DNA from: Brevibacterium sp. ZH18
GTDB taxonomy: Bacteria; Actinomycetota; Actinomycetes; Actinomycetales; Brevibacteriaceae
NCBI RefSeq assembly: GCF_022748595.1
Contig: NZ_JALDSX010000026.1
Coordinates: 1 to 53,164, forward strand
Reading direction: 5' to 3'
DNA length: 53,164 bases
The first letter of the stretch is position 1; each line of letters begins with the position of its first letter. The position numbers and the translations under genes are program-made. The notes under the pieces were generated by a model, which saw only the letters and a program-made list of their open reading frames with translations, did no database searches and had not been told where the DNA came from. Shown here piece by piece: positions 33,149 to 41,147 of the stretch.

Positions 33149-33179
33149 CCATAATGTAACAATTACTTCCACATTATGG
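33149..33179. promoter_or_regulatory. CCATAATGT inverted repeat, likely operator
   Basis: CCATAATGT (33149-33157) and ACATTATGG (33171-33179) are perfect 9-bp inverted arms 13 bp apart, centred 38 bp before the transporter ATG in a strikingly AT-rich patch. The arrangement suits a dimeric repressor or activator, most probably the adjacent IclR protein. Confidence 0.6.
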
Positions 33180-33201
33180 CAATAGAGAGATGCGAGGAAG
33201 C

Positions 33202-34524
33202 ATGATCAACGCGACCGAAGATGCTCGCCCGGCCAAGACCCCGTTGCGAGCGGCACTGTCGAGCTGGACGGGTTCAGCCCTCGAGTACTACGACTTCGCG
33301 GTCTATGGGACCGCTGCGGCGTTGGTGCTCAACGTCCTGTTCTTCCCGGACACGACCGCCCCGGGCATGGCCATCCTTCTGGCAATGGGCACCGTTGGCG
33401 TCGCGTACGTGGTTCGCCCGCTGGGCGCCCTCGTGATGGGGCCGCTGGGAGACCGGTTCGGACGCAAGTTCGTCCTCATGCTCACCCTGTTCCTCATGGG
33501 GTTCTCGACCTTCGTCGTCGGTTGCCTGCCTACGTTTGACCAGGTCGGATACCTCGCACCTGCTCTTCTGGTGCTGTGTCGAGTGATCCAGGGCCTGTCC
33601 GCAGCAGGTGAACAGGCGAGCGCGATCAGCGTCTCCCTCGAGCACTCGGCAGAGACCAAACGCGCCTGGACGACGAGCTGGACGCTGCACGGCACCCAGT
33701 TCGGCACCCTCCTGGCCACAGCCGTCTTCATTCCCTTCACCGCATTTCTCCCAGAGGAGGCGCTGTTCAGCTGGGGCTGGCGGGTGCCCTTCTGGCTCTC
33801 GGCATTCGTGGTGCTTACCGCCTGGCTGATCCGTCGCGGCCTGGACGAGCCGCCCGCTTTCAAGGAAGCCCGCGCAGACCAGCCACCGCTCATGTCGGTG
33901 TTCCGGTGGCACAAGGCTGCGGTCCTTCGTGTAGCGGCCTGCGCCATGGTCAACACCGTGAACATGGTGTTCACTGTCTGGTCGCTGTCGTTCGCCACCT
34001 CGATCGTCGGACTCGAGCGTTCGACCATGCTCATGGTCTCCGTCACCGCCAACGGGGTTGCTCTGTTCGCGATCCCGGCCGCCGCGCTCCTCTCCGACCG
34101 CTTCGGGCGCAAACCGATCTTCATCGCCGGCGCCTTGGGCTCCGGGCTGATGATGTTCCCGTATCTGGCTGCGGTCTCCAGCGGAAGCTGGATCCTCATC
34201 TTCGTCTGCGGCGCGATCATGTCCGGCTGCGCCTACTCGATGGCGAACTCGATCTGGCCCTCCTTCTATGCGGAGATGTTCCCGACCAAGGTTCGGGTCA
34301 CCGGGCTCGCGCTCGGCACACAGATCGGCTTCGCCGTCTCCGGTGGCCTCGCTCCCGTTCTGGCCTCCGCCGTCGCCGGTGCCACCGGTCAGAACTGGGT
34401 CTCCGTGGCCAGCTTCACCGCCGCAGTCTGCGTCTTCGCCGCACTGGCAGCGATGACTGCCAAGGAAACCAAGGGCCTGACCCTCGAGGAGATCGACGTC
34501 GTCCACGCGGACCGCTCCCGCTGA
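33202..34524 (+). CDS. MHS-family MFS transporter (shikimate/quinate-type)
   Basis: 440 residues, 12 predicted spans, of the metabolite:H+ symporter family (ShiA, ProP, KgtP-like). Signature features: SSWTGSALEYYDFAVYG at the N-terminus, GPLGDRFGRKFVL between spans 2 and 3, RVIQGLSAAGEQ, and DRFGRKPIF in the second half. The start at 33202 has GAGGAAGC directly before it. Divergent from the IclR gene and upstream of 3-dehydroshikimate dehydratase, so quinate or shikimate uptake is the likely role (substrate inferred from context). Confidence 0.85.
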   Translation: MINATEDARPAKTPLRAALSSWTGSALEYYDFAVYGTAAALVLNVLFFPDTTAPGMAILLAMGTVGVAYVVRPLGALVMGPLGDRFGRKFVLMLTLFLMGFSTFVVGCLPTFDQVGYLAPALLVLCRVIQGLSAAGEQASAISVSLEHSAETKRAWTTSWTLHGTQFGTLLATAVFIPFTAFLPEEALFSWGWRVPFWLSAFVVLTAWLIRRGLDEPPAFKEARADQPPLMSVFRWHKAAVLRVAACAMVNTVNMVFTVWSLSFATSIVGLERSTMLMVSVTANGVALFAIPAAALLSDRFGRKPIFIAGALGSGLMMFPYLAAVSSGSWILIFVCGAIMSGCAYSMANSIWPSFYAEMFPTKVRVTGLALGTQIGFAVSGGLAPVLASAVAGATGQNWVSVASFTAAVCVFAALAAMTAKETKGLTLEEIDVVHADRSR

Positions 34525-34679
34525 CCGCATCGCTGCCGAAGTCAGTGCTCCTCGCGCTAGCTGAGTGCGACTGGCACTGACTCCGGCAGCACCATCACTT
34601 CCCCGCTCGAACACCACAGCATCCGCGGACACGAGACAATGGTCTCTGTGTCCGCACCCGAGACCAAGGAGAGACGCCC

Positions 34680-36608
34680 ATGAGAACGTCGATAGCAACA
34701 GTGTGCCTGTCCGGAACCCTGGAGGAGAAGCTCCGGGCCGCAGCGCTGGCAGGCTTCGACGGGGTCGAGATCTTCGAACAGGACCTCGTCGTCTCTCCTG
34801 ACTCCCCGGAGTCCATTGCACAGCTGGCCCGCGACCTGGGCATCAGCCTCGATCTGTATCAGCCGTTCCGGGATTTCGAAGGTGTCGACGAAGCGCAGCT
34901 CGAGAAGAACCTGCGGCGCGCAGAGACGAAGTTCCAGCTCATGACCAGGCTCGGCATGGACACGATGCTCCTGTGCTCGAACGTGGGAACAGCAACCATC
35001 GACGACGACCGTGTCGTCGTCGAGCAGCTGCGCCGCCTCGGTGACCTGGCCGAGAAGTACAACGTCGACATCGCCTATGAGGCACTGGCGTGGGGACGCT
35101 TCGTCTCCGAATACGACCATGCCTGGGACCTTGTCCGCGCCGCCGATCATCGTCGGATCGGAACCTGCCTGGACAGCTTCCACATCCTCTCGCGCAGTAC
35201 AGACCTGGACCGGATCTTGGAGATCCCCGGTGACAAGATCTTCTTCCTCCAGCTCGCCGATGCCCCTGCACTGACGATGGACGTCCTCAGCTGGTCTCGC
35301 CACCACCGGGTGTTCCCCGGCGAGGGCGCCTGGGACCTCAGCGATTTCCTGACCCGGGTCGCCGGCACGGGGTATGCGGGCCCCGTCTCACTCGAGGTCT
35401 TCAACGACTCGTTCCGTCAGGCCGACACGAATCGGACGGCTGTCGATGGTCTGCGGTCCCTGCGCTGGCTCGAGGCCAGCGTCACTGCGAGGATCAACGG
35501 CAGCGTTGGCGCAAACTTCACCCTCGATCTGCAGCCTCTGCCCGAGGTCACCGAGCCCCGCGGATTCAACTTTGTTGAACTGAGCACCGACGATCTCGGC
35601 GCACTGACCAGGCAGATGCATCAGCTCGGATTCAGATTCATAGGCTTCCACCATGCGAAGCCGCACGTGCAGCTGTGGTCGCGCGGAGATGCCCGCATCA
35701 TCGTCACCGAAATGATCGGGCCAGCAGACGTCGTCGGAGCTGCAAGGGATGAAGCCGCCTCGGCTCCGGTCTCGGCGAAAGTGCCGTCACAGGCGCTGGT
35801 TCCGTTGCAGGGCACATTCCTGCGTGGAATCGGATTCGATGTCGACGATTCGACGGCGAGCATGGAACGCGCCTCGCTGCTGTACGCGGTCGAGGTTCCC
35901 AGGGAGCAGACCCGCAACGATGAGGTGCTGCGCGGAGTCTTCGCCCCCGACGGATCCGAGGTCTTCTTCCACCAGTCAAACGGCTCCACCCCTGCCTGGG
36001 TCTCGGAATTCGGAACCGACGAGGACGAGCGGGTCTCGAACATCGATCACATCAACCTTGCACAACCGTCGAATCACTACGACGAAGCGGTGCTGTTCTA
36101 CTCCTCACTGCTGGCACTTCATGCCCAACCCTCTCAGGACGTGCCGAGCCCATCAGGCCTGGTCAGGTCGCAGGTGATGTCGAGTGCCGACGGTGGGGTG
36201 CGGATGCCGCTCAACGTCTCCCCCAGTCAGAGCGTCGAGGCAGCCGTCCGTGGCACCGGGTCGCCGGCCGAGTCCTATCCCGAGCATGTGGCCATCGCCT
36301 GCGAGGACATCTTCACTGCCGCTTCGACCGCGGTAGAGCGCGGGCTCGAGTTCCTGCAGGTCCCGCGGAACTACTACGAGGACCTCGCCGCTCGCTTCGA
36401 CCTCGATGAGGACCTCCTGCAGCGTTTGGAGCAGAACAACATCCTCTATGACCGCGACGAACGCGGCCAGTTCCTGCATTTCTACACGTCCACCATCGGA
36501 TCCGTGTTCTTCGAGATGGTCGAACGCCGAAGCGACTATCAGGGCTACGGTGCTCCAGGAGCGCCGGTGCGCCTGGCCGCGCAGCATCGACGCAACGCCG
36601 GGCTCTGA
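34680..36608 (+). CDS. quiC: 3-dehydroshikimate dehydratase, bifunctional QuiC/QsuB type
   Basis: 642 residues. Residues 1-270 form an AP-endonuclease-2-like TIM barrel that dehydrates 3-dehydroshikimate to protocatechuate; metal ligands Glu134, Asp165, Gln191 and Glu239 are all present (YEALAWGRF, CLDSFH, LQLAD, LEVF). Residues about 290-635 are a 4-hydroxyphenylpyruvate dioxygenase-like VOC half with an intact candidate iron triad: His457 (DHINLAQP), His536 (EHVAIA) and Glu612 (FEMVERR). The same fusion is known in Pseudomonas QuiC1 and C. glutamicum QsuB; the second half's substrate remains unclear. AAGGAG 8 nt before ATG. Follows the transporter after 155 bp. Confidence 0.9.
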   Translation: MRTSIATVCLSGTLEEKLRAAALAGFDGVEIFEQDLVVSPDSPESIAQLARDLGISLDLYQPFRDFEGVDEAQLEKNLRRAETKFQLMTRLGMDTMLLCSNVGTATIDDDRVVVEQLRRLGDLAEKYNVDIAYEALAWGRFVSEYDHAWDLVRAADHRRIGTCLDSFHILSRSTDLDRILEIPGDKIFFLQLADAPALTMDVLSWSRHHRVFPGEGAWDLSDFLTRVAGTGYAGPVSLEVFNDSFRQADTNRTAVDGLRSLRWLEASVTARINGSVGANFTLDLQPLPEVTEPRGFNFVELSTDDLGALTRQMHQLGFRFIGFHHAKPHVQLWSRGDARIIVTEMIGPADVVGAARDEAASAPVSAKVPSQALVPLQGTFLRGIGFDVDDSTASMERASLLYAVEVPREQTRNDEVLRGVFAPDGSEVFFHQSNGSTPAWVSEFGTDEDERVSNIDHINLAQPSNHYDEAVLFYSSLLALHAQPSQDVPSPSGLVRSQVMSSADGGVRMPLNVSPSQSVEAAVRGTGSPAESYPEHVAIACEDIFTAASTAVERGLEFLQVPRNYYEDLAARFDLDEDLLQRLEQNNILYDRDERGQFLHFYTSTIGSVFFEMVERRSDYQGYGAPGAPVRLAAQHRRNAGL

Positions 36609-36670
36609 CGCGACAGTTCCGTCGCGGCCTTGTGTTACCTCCCCTTTTCGCTTCTAATCGGGAGAACCGC

Positions 36671-37477
36671 TCAGAAGGGCCCCGCCTCTTGGGTTTTCCG
36701 ATACTCGTCGGGAAATTCCCACACCAGACTGGTGGTTTCGAGCCCCACTATCGGACCAGCGGCAGGGAGGAGATCCTCTGCTTTGAGCCTCGAGAGGATC
36801 CGCCCATGTGAGGCCAGCCAGACGATCCGTTCCACCATCCCCACCTCGGCATCGAGAACATGCGCGGCCGCTGCAATCTCGGCGTGCACATAGTCGATGG
36901 TGAGCTCGGCTTCAGGGTCAGCTACCTCGGCAAGGTAGCGCGTCACCCTGTCATCGACTTCGAAATGCGGGGAACCTGCGAACATGAGCAGGTGGAGCCA
37001 CGTGATGCCCGAACTCTGGCTGGGCAGAGCCAGCCAGCTTCCGGACACAGCGTTGGAGAATGGGCTGATCCACGGTTCGCGCCCGACCACATCGAGCAGG
37101 TCAGCCACGGTGTCGATGTCGTGGTCGGCCATGACCCGGGTGGCACGGTCGACAACCTCCGCCTTGAGCAAGGCGCCCGGATGGGTGCTGGCCGGCTTGA
37201 GATTGCACGCCACGGACTCTGCCCACATGCGCGCCCCACCGGCGGCGGCGATCGAATAGCGCAATGCCTTGGCGCCGTCCTCGCGTCCGTGCCGTGCAGT
37301 GTATCTGTCGATGACGTTGTCCACCGCCCTTGGGTGCGACCCAGTGGAATAGATCGCGTCGAGGAGACACAGGGCGAGGCTCCTCGGATAGCCGATCGTC
37401 AAAGGCTGCCCGAGTTCGTCAAGGAACTCTCCGCAGCGCTGTGCCAAGCGGGCCACACTGTTGGTCGTGATCATCAT
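36671..37477 (-). CDS. conserved protein, possibly HhH-like fold, unknown function
   Basis: 268 residues, helical. YPRSLALCLLDAIYSTG (about 30-46), a central GITWLHLLMFAGSPHFEVDDRV segment (about 157-178) and HAEIAAAAHVLDAEV resemble actinobacterial proteins with an endonuclease-III-like helical arrangement but no iron-sulfur cysteines and no clear catalytic Lys/Asp. I do not assign an enzyme. Monocistronic, converging on the quiC gene from the right. Two adjacent ATGs at the start. Confidence 0.65.
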   Translation of the reverse strand: MMITTNSVARLAQRCGEFLDELGQPLTIGYPRSLALCLLDAIYSTGSHPRAVDNVIDRYTARHGREDGAKALRYSIAAAGGARMWAESVACNLKPASTHPGALLKAEVVDRATRVMADHDIDTVADLLDVVGREPWISPFSNAVSGSWLALPSQSSGITWLHLLMFAGSPHFEVDDRVTRYLAEVADPEAELTIDYVHAEIAAAAHVLDAEVGMVERIVWLASHGRILSRLKAEDLLPAAGPIVGLETTSLVWEFPDEYRKTQEAGPF

Positions 37478-37733
37478 TGTTCTGACCTTCCGTCATGCGT
37501 CACATTCGGCGGCGCGTCTGCCCCGACCCCATAGTCGCGGGCTCAATAAAGACACTAGACCTCGGCACTGACATGACATGATCGAGCATGAATAGAACAT
37601 AAAGAAGAACTGATGCCTAGAAATGTGACGAGAACCAAGGCTGCAGGTGCACCGCAGCTCGCGTCGGCGCCGGCGCCGGAATTCGCCGCGTGACCATGTG
37701 GCGGAATCGCAGGGCTTCTGGCATGGTGAGTCC

Positions 37734-38051
37734 ATGAGCAGTGAAGAGATCATCATCGACGGACCGCTGGCTCGCGCCGCCCGCGCCCTGTGCCGCATCT
37801 CGGCAAAAGAAGTGTCTTCGAGAGCCGACCTGAAGAAGGCCGAGCTCAAGGATTACGAAAAGGGACGTGAGGATCTCACCGAGCAGCAGGAGCACCGCCT
37901 GCTGGAAGCTCTCGAGGAATACGGCGCCAGGTTCGTCCGCGACGATTCCAACGGCGGCTACGGCGTTCGCCTGAAGTTCAACCGCGCAAAGGTCCGTGCC
38001 ATCGAACGCTGGGAAGGCGAAGGCGGAATGGCCGCCGACGACGACGTCTGA
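37734..38051 (+). CDS. XRE-type helix-turn-helix protein
   Basis: 105 residues. An N-terminal HTH (GPLARAARALCRISAKEVSSRADLKKAELKDYEKG) is followed by a short C-terminal strand pair, EEYGARFVRD ... GYGVRLKF, a widespread pattern in small actinobacterial and proteobacterial regulators of unknown target. Start at ATG 37734. No partner gene; the intergenic region upstream (256 bp) is AT-richer than average and likely holds its promoter. Confidence 0.75.
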   Translation: MSSEEIIIDGPLARAARALCRISAKEVSSRADLKKAELKDYEKGREDLTEQQEHRLLEALEEYGARFVRDDSNGGYGVRLKFNRAKVRAIERWEGEGGMAADDDV

Positions 38052-38116
38052 GACCGAACAGATACAGCCCTCAGGCCACCCTTGCTTGGGCCCGACCCTC
38101 TCACACGGCAAATACG

Positions 38117-38155
38117 AATGACCCCGAGCATGCGTTGCGCATGCTCGGGGTCATT
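38117..38155. terminator. bidirectional terminator between HTH gene and gap
   Basis: An 18-bp perfect stem (AATGACCCCGAGCATGCG with its reverse complement) and a 3-nt loop, TTG. Ends are AAT/ATT, so it works for both convergent genes. It is 66 bp from one stop and 69 bp from the other. Confidence 0.88.
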
Positions 38156-38223
38156 GGTGCTTCTGGAAGACCGCCCTCAGGTGATGTACTGACAACAGAC
38201 CGTCGGCACTGAGGTCAGAGTGT

Positions 38224-39219
38224 TCAGCCTTCCGCGATGAGCTCCAGGTTGTCGACGACGCGGTTGGAGAAGCCCCATTCGTTGTCATACCAGGCGACGA
38301 CCTTGACTCGCTTGCCTTCGACACGAGTCAGCGCGGAGTCGAAGATCGACGATGCGGCCTGACCGACGATGTCGCTTGAGACGACCGGCTCGGTCTCGTA
38401 TTCGAGGATGCCCTTGAGCTCTCCATCAGCAGCCGTGCGGTAGGCGTCGAGCACCTCATCGCGGGTGACCTCACGGGAGACGGTCGTGTTGATCTCAACG
38501 ATGGAGCCCACCGGCACGGGAACGCGGATGGCATCGCCGCTGAGCTTGCCTTCGAGCTGCGGGAGCACAAGGCCGATGGCCTTGGCGGCCCCGGTCGACG
38601 TGGGGATGATGTTCGCCGCAGCGGCGCGAGCACGACGGGGATCCTTATGCGGCCCGTCCTGCAGATTCTGGTCACCGGTGTAGGCGTGGACCGTGGTCAT
38701 GAAGCCCTGTTCGATGCCGGCAAGATCGTCGAGGACCTTCGCCAGCGGCGCCAAAGCGTTGGTGGTGCATGAGGCGTTGGAGATGATGGTGTGTTCCGGC
38801 TTGTACGCCTCGGTGTTCACACCGTAGGCCAGCGTGACGTCTGCCCCCTTCGACGGGGCGCTGACGAGGACCTTCTTCGCACCGGCGGTGATGTGCGCCC
38901 GCGCCTTCTCGGCCTTGGTGAAACGTCCGGTGGATTCGAGGACGACGTCGACGTCCAGTTCACCCCAGGGGAGATTTTCCGGGTTCTTCTCGGCGAGGAT
39001 CCTGATCGGCTTGCCGTCGACGATGAGCGTGTCCCCGGAGACCTCGACCGTGTAGCCGAATCGACCGAGGGTGGTGTCGAACTTGAGCAGCCTGGCCAGG
39101 TCCTCGATGGGTCCGAGATCATTGATGGCAACGACCTCAAGATCGCTGCCGCGCTCTGTCAGCGCGCGCAGTGTGCTGCGTCCGATACGACCGAAACCAT
39201 TGATGGCGATGCGAGTCAA
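38224..39219 (-). CDS. gap: glyceraldehyde-3-phosphate dehydrogenase
   Basis: 331 residues, the usual length. NAD-binding INGFGRIGR (4-12) with AINDL later; catalytic Cys in SNASCTTNALAPL (near 150); TVHAYTGDQNLQDGPHKDPRRARAA; and C-terminal WYDNEWGFSNRV. I place the start at TTG 39219 because AAGGAG stands 5 nt before it and homologues begin M-T-R-I-A-I-N-G; the upstream frame lacks similarity. This copy lies apart from pgk and tpi, unlike many actinobacterial gap genes, so it may be a second, specialised copy. Confidence 0.92.
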   Translation of the reverse strand: MTRIAINGFGRIGRSTLRALTERGSDLEVVAINDLGPIEDLARLLKFDTTLGRFGYTVEVSGDTLIVDGKPIRILAEKNPENLPWGELDVDVVLESTGRFTKAEKARAHITAGAKKVLVSAPSKGADVTLAYGVNTEAYKPEHTIISNASCTTNALAPLAKVLDDLAGIEQGFMTTVHAYTGDQNLQDGPHKDPRRARAAAANIIPTSTGAAKAIGLVLPQLEGKLSGDAIRVPVPVGSIVEINTTVSREVTRDEVLDAYRTAADGELKGILEYETEPVVSSDIVGQAASSIFDSALTRVEGKRVKVVAWYDNEWGFSNRVVDNLELIAEG

Positions 39220-39519
39220 TGTCACTCCTTGCAGAGACCTGATTGTGGGTACATCTCTATGATCGGCGATTTCAGATCTTTCCGACAGTGGCCAGCACGA
39301 CACTTTCCGAAAGGTTCAAGCCAGTTGTATTGCCAGATGCCGAAAGTATTTGGCCAGTCAGAACTATCGCGTCCGGTGAGGGCCATCTCGCACGTGCGTT
39401 CGGGCAGAAATCGACTTCGCAGGCAGAGACCCGCCCCACCTCAGCATCAGCAGAGATCCGCCGTTACTTCATTGCCAAGCAACAGGAGGTCGGTCGTGGA
39501 CCAAGCCCCTCCCCCACAG
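39220..39519. other. 300-bp intergenic region, gap control region
   Basis: No gene. It should hold the gap promoter and the end of the GlxA-type regulator transcript. Repeated words stand out: CCGACAGTGGCCAG (39282-39295), CCGAAAG (39306-39312) and CCGAAAGT...GGCCAG (39340-39357). Confidence 0.5.
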
Positions 39520-40539
39520 TCACTCGGAAAACGTGTGGCGATATTCGCTCGGTGAGGTCGAGAGGATGCGCTGAAAATGCATCCGCAGATTCGCTCCGGT
39601 ACCCAGTCCCACCTGGTCAGCGATCTGCTCGATGCCGAGGTCACTGTCCTCGAGGAGCTCTCTGGCGAGATCGACTCTGGCACGGAGCACCCACTGCATC
39701 GGGGTGTACCCGGTGTCGTCGACGAAACGCCGGGAGAAGGTGCGGACGGAAACGCCAGCGTTCTCCGCGAGATCGGTCAGGGTCAGCTGTTCACCGATGT
39801 GCTGCAAGGCCCATTCCCGCGTGTCGGCGAAGACGTCGCCCAACGGCTCGGGCACGCTGCGAGGCACGTACTGCGCCTGACCAGCGCTGCGGTACGCGGC
39901 GGCCACGAGTCGACGCGCAACCTGGTTGGACAGGCCGACCCCGTGATCGCCGCGGATGAGGTGAAGGCAGAGGTCGACCGCCGAGGCGGCTCCTGCTGAG
40001 GTGAGCAGCTGTCCTTCGTCGATGAAGAGGACGTTCTCGTCCACTTCGATCGAAGGATAGCGTCGGGCGAGTTCCTTCGCGGTCGACCAGTGCGTGGTGG
40101 CTCGCCGCCCAGCGAGCAGTCCCGTCCGGGCGAGGACATAGGTGCCCGTCGAGATCGCAGCAATCCTCGCTCCGCGTTCGAAGGCAGAGAGAAGAGCACC
40201 GACGACGACGGCCGGTGGTTCATCGTCGACCACCGAGGTGGCTCCGGGGATGATGATCGTATCGGCAGTCTCGATGGCCTCGAGTCCTACATCCACTGCA
40301 TAGGAGAGTCCGTCGGCACCGACGACCATTCCGGGCACGACACCGCAGACGTCGACGCAGTAGGGCCACTTCCCTGTAGGCACCTGCGCTTGTGCAAGAG
40401 CGGCATTCGACTCTGCGCCGAAGACCTGCAGCGGGATTCCGAGATCCATGGCAGACACCCCGCCCAGAGCCAGCACGAGGATTCGGTGCGGCTTCAGACG
40501 GGGTGTCCGGCGCAGTGTTGATCGGGGTTCGTCGCTCAT
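39520..40539 (-). CDS. GlxA-type AraC-family regulator
   Basis: 339 residues. An N-terminal DJ-1/PfpI-like domain (about 18-190) is joined to a C-terminal AraC double HTH (about 230-335: LTLTDLAENAGVSVRTFSRRF, ELLEDSDLGIEQIADQVGLGT, SPSEYRHTF). In the DJ-1-like domain the usual cysteine of the nucleophile elbow is replaced (AISTGTYVLARTG), so only ligand sensing is expected. Such proteins regulate catabolic or nitrogen genes. It precedes gap on the same strand, 300 bp away; control of gap is possible but unproved. Confidence 0.83.
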   Translation of the reverse strand: MSDEPRSTLRRTPRLKPHRILVLALGGVSAMDLGIPLQVFGAESNAALAQAQVPTGKWPYCVDVCGVVPGMVVGADGLSYAVDVGLEAIETADTIIIPGATSVVDDEPPAVVVGALLSAFERGARIAAISTGTYVLARTGLLAGRRATTHWSTAKELARRYPSIEVDENVLFIDEGQLLTSAGAASAVDLCLHLIRGDHGVGLSNQVARRLVAAAYRSAGQAQYVPRSVPEPLGDVFADTREWALQHIGEQLTLTDLAENAGVSVRTFSRRFVDDTGYTPMQWVLRARVDLARELLEDSDLGIEQIADQVGLGTGANLRMHFQRILSTSPSEYRHTFSE

Positions 40540-40598
40540 GATTGTTCTTCAGTCTAAGCAATCCGGGACGGCCCACACTTCAACGCTTCTGCGAGACC

Positions 40599-40943
40599 TC
40601 AGCTGTGGTCGTGGGTTCCGGTGAACTTGAAGCCGAGGCGACCGTGGGTGAAGGATCCACCGGCGCGGATGGCCGAGGAGACCCAGGCGGTCTCGGCGAG
40701 CTCCGTCTCCGTTGCACCGGCCTTGACCGCGTTGTTCGAGTGCGCGTCGATGCAGTAGGGGCACTGAGTCGTCAGACCGACAGCGTAAGCGATGAGCTCG
40801 CGGTACTTCAGCGGGATCTCGCGACCTTCTTCAGCGAAGACCGCGTCATTGAATCCACCGAATGCCTTGAGGATGTCTGGGGTGGTCTCTTTGTAAGCCT
40901 TGTCGTACTTGGCGTCGCCTTCGCGATCGAGGAATTCAGACAT
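40599..40943 (-). CDS. AhpD-like / carboxymuconolactone decarboxylase family protein
   Basis: 114 residues. The CxxC redox pair with the following His is in TQCPYCIDAHSNNAVKAGA (about 59-77), preceded by PLKYRELIAYAVGL. These features mark peroxidase-like AhpD relatives rather than true carboxymuconolactone decarboxylase. ATG 40943 has GGAGG 9 nt upstream. Follows the divergent-like neighbourhood of the GlxA regulator on the same strand, though separate in function. Likely oxidative-stress or thiol role (inference). Confidence 0.83.
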   Translation of the reverse strand: MSEFLDREGDAKYDKAYKETTPDILKAFGGFNDAVFAEEGREIPLKYRELIAYAVGLTTQCPYCIDAHSNNAVKAGATETELAETAWVSSAIRAGGSFTHGRLGFKFTGTHDHS

Positions 40944-41147
40944 AGCGTATTGCCTCCTGAGTAGGTGTCCTTGCACCCGTCACGCTACGCGAAAACCGGC
41001 GCGCACCCCAGGGGTTTCGTCATAAGAGTTCCCAGACAGATGTCCGCCACAGGTCTCCTGCACAGGCCTCCCAGCGCCCAGACGACCGCAAACAGCAGTC
41101 GGTGAACAGCAGCCAGCAGTAGGCAGTCAGTCGTCGGCAGTCAGCAA

